Shown here one piece after another: positions 5,321-8,921 of a DNA stretch of 8,921 nt. The stretch comes from Planctomycetaceae bacterium (lineage in GTDB: Bacteria > Planctomycetota > Planctomycetia > Pirellulales > UBA1268). How positions within the stretch are numbered: position 1 is the first letter of the stretch; the number at the start of each line of letters is the position of its first letter. The notes under the pieces are model-generated. The model had not been told where the DNA came from. It saw only the letters and a program-made list of their open reading frames with translations, and ran no database searches. The stretch covers positions 1 to 8,921 of the forward strand of contig DNLZ01000309.1 of the NCBI GenBank assembly GCA_003488325.1, read 5' to 3'. A program made the translations under genes and the position numbers.

Positions 5321-7999
5321 CCTCGGCCTCGGCCCGTGGGTCAGCAGGCGGTCGAGGCAGCGGATGACCTTCTCCTTGTCGAGCTTGATCTCGTACGCGT
5401 CGAATCCGGCCTCGAGGCCCTTCTGGATATTTTCCTCCCCCTCGATCGCCGTCAGGGCCATCACGGGGAGGCGGGCGAAGCGGGGGTCGGACTTGATCAT
5501 CGCCACCAGCTGGTAGCCGTTGAGCACAGGCATCTCGATGTCGGAAATCACGACGTCGTAGGCGGTGGGATTCTGCGACAGTTCGTCGAAGGCCTGCCGG
5601 CCGTCGGCGACGGCGACGACCTTCTTGATGCCGTGAGACTGGAAGTACCGGGACACGAGCTGGCGGAAGAAGAGCTGGTCCTCGGCGAGCAGGATCCGGC
5701 ACTCCTGCGTGTTCTGTCGCAGCTCGGTCCTGTAACGGTCCGGATCCGACCGCTGCAGGAGCGAGTAGATGTCGAGCAGGTTGACGAGGCGGCCATCCCT
5801 GAAGAAGGTCCCCATGATGCCGCGTTCATCCGCCTCCTTCGTGTTGATGTCGTCGCCGAGCACGATCGTCTCGACGATGCGGCCGGCCGCGATGGCCGTG
5901 GGATAGGCCACGCGCGAGGGGGTGAGGATGACGAACGACTTCTGTCGCTGGTCCAGCGGGCTCGCGTTGAGCTGCTTCTCCAGTCGCAGCAGCGGCACGC
6001 TGGCGCTGTGACGCTGAATGAACTCGCGGGAGCCGACGCGACGGATCTCGTCGGTCGTGCAGCGATCCACCTCCGAGAGCAGGTTCACCGGGATCGCGAA
6101 ATACTCCTCTTCCGCGTTCGTGAAGACGACGACCCGCTGCTCCACCTCCCGGATGGACGAGCGCCTCATGTGCGCGGTGAAACTGCGGGTGCGGTCGGCG
6201 AAGTCGAGCCGCGCCGCCTCGACCATGCCGCCGATGTCGAGGATGAGCGATACGGTGCCGTCACCGAGGATCGTGGAGCCGGCGAAGATGCGGCGACCCT
6301 TGAGGATCTCGGGGGGCCGCCGGACGACGATCTCCTCGGTGCCCACGATCCTGTCGACGAGGATCCCGAACCAGTTCTGCTTCGAGTGCAGGACGATGAA
6401 GATCTCCGCCTGCTCGCCCCGAGCGGACGCCGTTTCCGGCTCCGGCCGCATGTCCCGCCCGCCGGGGACCGCCCGGCTGATCCCGAGGATGTCCTCCAGT
6501 TGCACGACCGGCACCACCTTGTCGCGCAGCTTGAAGACGTCGTGGCCCCGCACCTTCTCGATCCGCTCGGCGCGGTCGGCGGGAAGGATGCGGATGATTT
6601 CGTTGACGGCAAGCTGCGGAATCGCGAGCGTGTATCGGTCGATGCCGACGATGAGGCCGGAGATCACCGAGGAGTTCACCATCGCCTGGGTCAGTGGAAT
6701 GCTGATGGACACGATCGTGCCCCGGCCGGGCCGGCTCGAGACTTCGACGGAGCAGCCGAGCTTCTCGAGATTCGTCTTGACGACGTCCATTCCCACCCCG
6801 CGCCCCGACAGTTCGTTGGGGACGTCCTTGGTGGAGAAGCCCGGGTGGAAGATGAGGGCGATGACCTCCCTGGGGGAGAGCGCCGCGGCCTCCTTCTCGC
6901 TGAACAGGCCTCGCTCGACGGCCTTCGCCCGCACCCTCTCGGCGTCGATCCCACGCCCGTCGTCCTCGACCTCGATCATCACCTGACCGCTCTCGTGCAA
7001 CGCACGCAGCACGATGGTGCCCACCACCTGCTTGCCCTTCTGCGAGCGTTCCTCGCTCGTCTCGAGCCCGTGGTCCACGGCGTTGCGCACGAGATGGGTG
7101 ATCGGGTCGGCGAGGCGCTCGATCACCGTGCGGTCCAGTTCCAACTCGCCTCCCTCGATCACGATCTCGACCTTCTTGCCGAGGTGCTGCGACAGGTCGC
7201 GGACCGTGCGGCGATAGCGCTCGAACAGCGAGCCGACGTTCTGCATCCGGGTGCGAATCACGTGCTGATGCAGTCGCGTGATGCTGCGCGAGAGGCCGTC
7301 GAAGGCCGGGTCACCCTGGTGGCTGAAGATGAGCTGATTGCGCCCGAGCACGACCTCCCCGATCAGTTCCAGGAGTTCGTCGAGGACCTCCACGCCGACC
7401 CGGATGGCCGATGGGGCGTTCGCGGCCTGTGGGGCCGCCGCGGTGGCGCCCGAGATCGGCATGGGCGGAGCTGGCGGCTCGACGATCCGGGCGGGCTGAG
7501 TCTCCGCGGCGGGCGTGGGTGACGTCACGACCGCGGCCTGAGCAGGCGGATCGGGCACGGGTGGCCGGAGGACGGTGGCTGGTGACGGAGGGGGCGGCGT
7601 GGACGGAGATGTGCTCCTGGTGGCCGTCGCCACGAAGTTCTGGAGCCTGCCGAAGAGGTCCCGTGTGTCCACTCGCTCGCCGAGGTCGTCCCGGCTGAGC
7701 ATCCCCAGCAACTGGTCCACCGACTCGAGGAGGATGTCCACGAGCGGCTTGTCGACCACGATCGTGCCGTCGCGGATCTTCGACAGGAGCGATTCCGCGA
7801 CATGGGCCAGGGCGCCCAGCTTCGCCAGCTTGAAGAAGCCCGCCGCTCCCTTCACCGTATGGATCGCGCGAAACAGCTCGTTGACCGTCTCCGCGTCGGC
7901 AGTGCCCTCGAGGGCAAGGAGCTTCTTTTCGGCGAGGTCGAGGTGCTCCCGACTTTCCGCGATGAACTCCTGGAGCAGGCTCTCGGCTTCGGCATCCAT
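5318..7999 (-). CDS. cheA: Hybrid chemotaxis histidine kinase CheA with second CheW-like domain and C-terminal receiver
   Basis: An 893-residue CheA that autophosphorylates on a His and passes phosphate to receivers. Domains in order: HPt (1-105) with phospho-acceptor H47 in AIHTVKGAAGFF; a Pro/Ala linker (128-198) with no P2 domain; dimerisation helices (about 199-265); the ATPase domain with N box HLVRNAVDHG (302-311), G1 DDGRGID (346-352), F-box GFST (387-390) and G2 GRGVGMDVV (399-407); P5 CheW-like (about 434-600); a second CheW-like region (about 621-750, with YFAIPVNLLSEV and GTFFRDGRLVNLLDI); and a receiver (about 767-885) with acid pair E773/D774, phospho-Asp D820 in ISDIEMP, T850 and K872. 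K872 is followed by Leu, not the usual Pro. The start at 7999 gives the standard MDxE HPt opening; its ribosome site is weak (GAAG). The frame stays open to 8335, but that part is Arg/Pro-rich and would run into the porin start. It is soluble and first in the cheA-cheW-Cache unit. Confidence 0.93.
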   Translation of the reverse strand: MDAEAESLLQEFIAESREHLDLAEKKLLALEGTADAETVNELFRAIHTVKGAAGFFKLAKLGALAHVAESLLSKIRDGTIVVDKPLVDILLESVDQLLGMLSRDDLGERVDTRDLFGRLQNFVATATRSTSPSTPPPPSPATVLRPPVPDPPAQAAVVTSPTPAAETQPARIVEPPAPPMPISGATAAAPQAANAPSAIRVGVEVLDELLELIGEVVLGRNQLIFSHQGDPAFDGLSRSITRLHQHVIRTRMQNVGSLFERYRRTVRDLSQHLGKKVEIVIEGGELELDRTVIERLADPITHLVRNAVDHGLETSEERSQKGKQVVGTIVLRALHESGQVMIEVEDDGRGIDAERVRAKAVERGLFSEKEAAALSPREVIALIFHPGFSTKDVPNELSGRGVGMDVVKTNLEKLGCSVEVSSRPGRGTIVSISIPLTQAMVNSSVISGLIVGIDRYTLAIPQLAVNEIIRILPADRAERIEKVRGHDVFKLRDKVVPVVQLEDILGISRAVPGGRDMRPEPETASARGEQAEIFIVLHSKQNWFGILVDRIVGTEEIVVRRPPEILKGRRIFAGSTILGDGTVSLILDIGGMVEAARLDFADRTRSFTAHMRRSSIREVEQRVVVFTNAEEEYFAIPVNLLSEVDRCTTDEIRRVGSREFIQRHSASVPLLRLEKQLNASPLDQRQKSFVILTPSRVAYPTAIAAGRIVETIVLGDDINTKEADERGIMGTFFRDGRLVNLLDIYSLLQRSDPDRYRTELRQNTQECRILLAEDQLFFRQLVSRYFQSHGIKKVVAVADGRQAFDELSQNPTAYDVVISDIEMPVLNGYQLVAMIKSDPRFARLPVMALTAIEGEENIQKGLEAGFDAYEIKLDKEKVIRCLDRLLTHGPRPR

Positions 8000-8325
8000 G
8001 GAGGCTTCGTTGCGGACGGCGCGGGTGGCCGGGTGGATGCGAAAAAAGCGCCAGACTGGACGGGATCTCCAGCGTAAGCGCAGCGAGATGCCATCGAGTG
8101 AACCGGGGATGCGTCCGCCCGCTCCCGGCTTGGAGAGCGTAATTCGGCGAAAATGGGCTCGCAAACAGCCCTCGATTCCTGCCCATCTCAGCCTGCGACG
8201 GCCACCGCCATGGCCGGACGGGGCGTCTGGGCGAGACGCACGGGGGGCGGCGACTGTTCCCGGCACCGCGACTCTGCCGATGAAAGGGGGTGTAGGGCGG
8301 ACGATTGGCAGCGGATCGCTCCCCG
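8000..8325. promoter_or_regulatory. Divergent intergenic region between cheA and the porin gene
   Basis: 326 nt with no gene that can be supported. It must hold the promoter for the leftward cheA unit and probably that of the rightward porin gene. It includes the only clearly A/T-rich patches nearby (AATTCGGCGAAAAT around 8141-8154 and GCGAAAAAAGCG around 8039-8050). No convincing -35/-10 pair could be picked by eye on either strand. TGAAAGGGGG (8281-8290) recurs upstream of the ceramidase-family gene. Confidence 0.4.
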
Positions 8326-8921
8326 ATGAACCCAAGCCCGCGGCGAAACACCCCTCCGAGACTGCGTGGCTGGGCGGGGACGCGCTCGCCGATCGTGCTC
8401 GTGCTGCTGGGGTGCCTCACGGCGTTTGCCGGACACGCGTGGCGGCAGGCTCGTGCCCAGGAGCCACTCCCCGCGCCCGCACCCGTCCTCGACCCGAACC
8501 AGGCGGGCAACATCGATCGCGGCGCGGGCTCGCCACTCGACGTGGACGCAGCGCCGTCGCCGGGAACCGTGCTCGACCCGAACCAGGTGGGCAACATCGA
8601 TCGACGATTGGAGCAGGCCCCGAACCGGCTCGATGGCGGTCAGGGCACGAGTGACGCCCTCCCGCTCATCCGCCTGAGCGGCTTCTTCCAGCTGGACGAC
8701 GGCCTCTTCAGCCAGCCCGCCGCCAGTCAGGCCCGGCTCGGCGATGCCTATGACGGCGTGAGTTTCCGCAGGGCCCGACTGCAGGCGTTCGGAAAGCTCA
8801 CGGAGTTCACGAACTACTCGATCATGTTCGACTTCGCCCAGGCCGGCCGACCCAGCTTCATGGACGTCTGGGGTGAGCAGGAGCAGATTCCCTTCTTCGG
8901 CACGATCCGCATCGGGCAGTT
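8326..8921 (+). CDS. Phosphate-selective (OprO/OprP-like) outer-membrane porin, N-terminal part, truncated by window end
   Basis: The first 198 codons of an outer-membrane porin; the gene continues past 8921. Translation from the ATG at 8326 gives a long basic n-region (1-20), a hydrophobic core (22-36) and a likely signal-peptidase site after ARA (42-44). Residues 45-110 form a Pro/Ala/Asn-rich, probably disordered linker carrying LDPNQxGNIDR twice (55-65 and 83-93). The barrel starts near 113: LIRLSGFFQLDDGLFSQ, then FRRARLQAFGK (147-157), DFAQAGRPSFMDVW (169-182) and PFFGTIRIGQ (189-198), a pattern I recognise from planctomycete OprP-like porins. Its role would be passive uptake of anions or other small solutes across the outer membrane; specificity cannot be judged without the constriction loop. 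LLGC (27-30) resembles a lipobox but sits inside the hydrophobic core. There is no strong Shine-Dalgarno before the ATG; a TTG at 8305 is a less likely alternative. Divergent from cheA. Confidence 0.85.
   Translation, partial: MNPSPRRNTPPRLRGWAGTRSPIVLVLLGCLTAFAGHAWRQARAQEPLPAPAPVLDPNQAGNIDRGAGSPLDVDAAPSPGTVLDPNQVGNIDRRLEQAPNRLDGGQGTSDALPLIRLSGFFQLDDGLFSQPAASQARLGDAYDGVSFRRARLQAFGKLTEFTNYSIMFDFAQAGRPSFMDVWGEQEQIPFFGTIRIGQ
8485..8604 (+). repeat. Two direct 36-nt repeats encoding LDPNQxGNIDR in the porin linker
   Basis: Copies at 8485-8520 and 8569-8604, starting 84 nt (28 codons) apart and in the same frame. They differ at three positions: two silent third-position or end changes and the change giving Ala or Val at the variable residue. 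The near identity at DNA level suggests a recent duplication or strong conservation of the peptide motif. Confidence 0.85.

Noticed and set aside
5336..7522. Long plus-strand open frame (728 codons) opposite cheA
   Set aside because: It is exactly antisense to conserved cheA domains. The product is a monotonous Asp/Glu/Arg/His/Leu mixture with no domain, as expected for a high-GC shadow.
8074..8092. Possible sigma-54 promoter (TGGC then TGCG on the minus strand) upstream of cheA
   Set aside because: The GG to GC spacing is 9 nt rather than the required 10, and the flanking consensus bases are poor.
8000..8335. N-terminal extension of cheA to an ATG at 8335
   Set aside because: The added 112 residues are Arg/Pro/Gly-rich and resemble no CheA. 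The HPt domain starts naturally at the Met at 7999, and the extension would overlap the porin start.
8405..8416. Lipobox-like LLGC in the porin signal sequence
   Set aside because: The Cys lies within the hydrophobic core and a good signal-peptidase I site (ARA) follows it. Porins of this family are not lipoproteins.

Overview
The window reads as a high-GC genomic segment from a Gram-negative bacterium, most likely a planctomycete. The best taxonomic clue is the truncated outer-membrane porin at the right edge. It carries the phosphate-selective (OprO/OprP-like) porin signature in the form familiar from Pirellula-type planctomycetes: a short 'SGFFQLDDGLFSQ' strand, then 'FRRARLQAFGK', then 'DFAQAGRPSFMDVW'. 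A secreted protein of the 'neutral/alkaline non-lysosomal ceramidase' family, also common in that phylum, supports this. The assignment is an inference from protein style, not a phylogenetic result.

Layout. Five genes lie on the minus strand, read from right to left, and one partial gene lies on the plus strand. From 7999 leftward: cheA (5318-7999), cheW (4830-5309), a large soluble protein with two Cache-like sensor modules (2455-4833), a secreted ceramidase-family protein (941-2368) and a VanX-type D-Ala-D-Ala dipeptidase (22-894). The first three are tightly packed: 8 nt between cheA and cheW, and a 4-nt ATGA overlap between cheW and the Cache gene. They very probably form one transcription unit. 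The last two are spaced by 86 and 46 nt and could be read through or form a second unit. A 326-nt intergenic region (8000-8325) separates cheA from the divergent porin gene, which runs off the window at 8921.

How the genes may work together. CheA is a hybrid kinase: HPt, Pro/Ala linker without a P2 domain, dimerisation, ATPase, CheW-like P5, a second CheW-like domain, and a C-terminal receiver. CheW is the usual array adaptor. No MCP, CheR, CheB or free-standing CheY is present. In the place where a receptor would be expected sits a protein with tandem Cache-like modules, no visible signal peptide or membrane segment, and no MCP signalling hairpin. This is the most unusual point of the window: a compact CheA-CheW module co-translated with what looks like a cytoplasmic double-Cache protein. 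The ceramidase-family protein keeps the metal-site residues but has Arg where the family has its nucleophilic Ser, so its substrate is in doubt. The long plus-strand open frames opposite cheA and the Cache gene are high-GC shadows.
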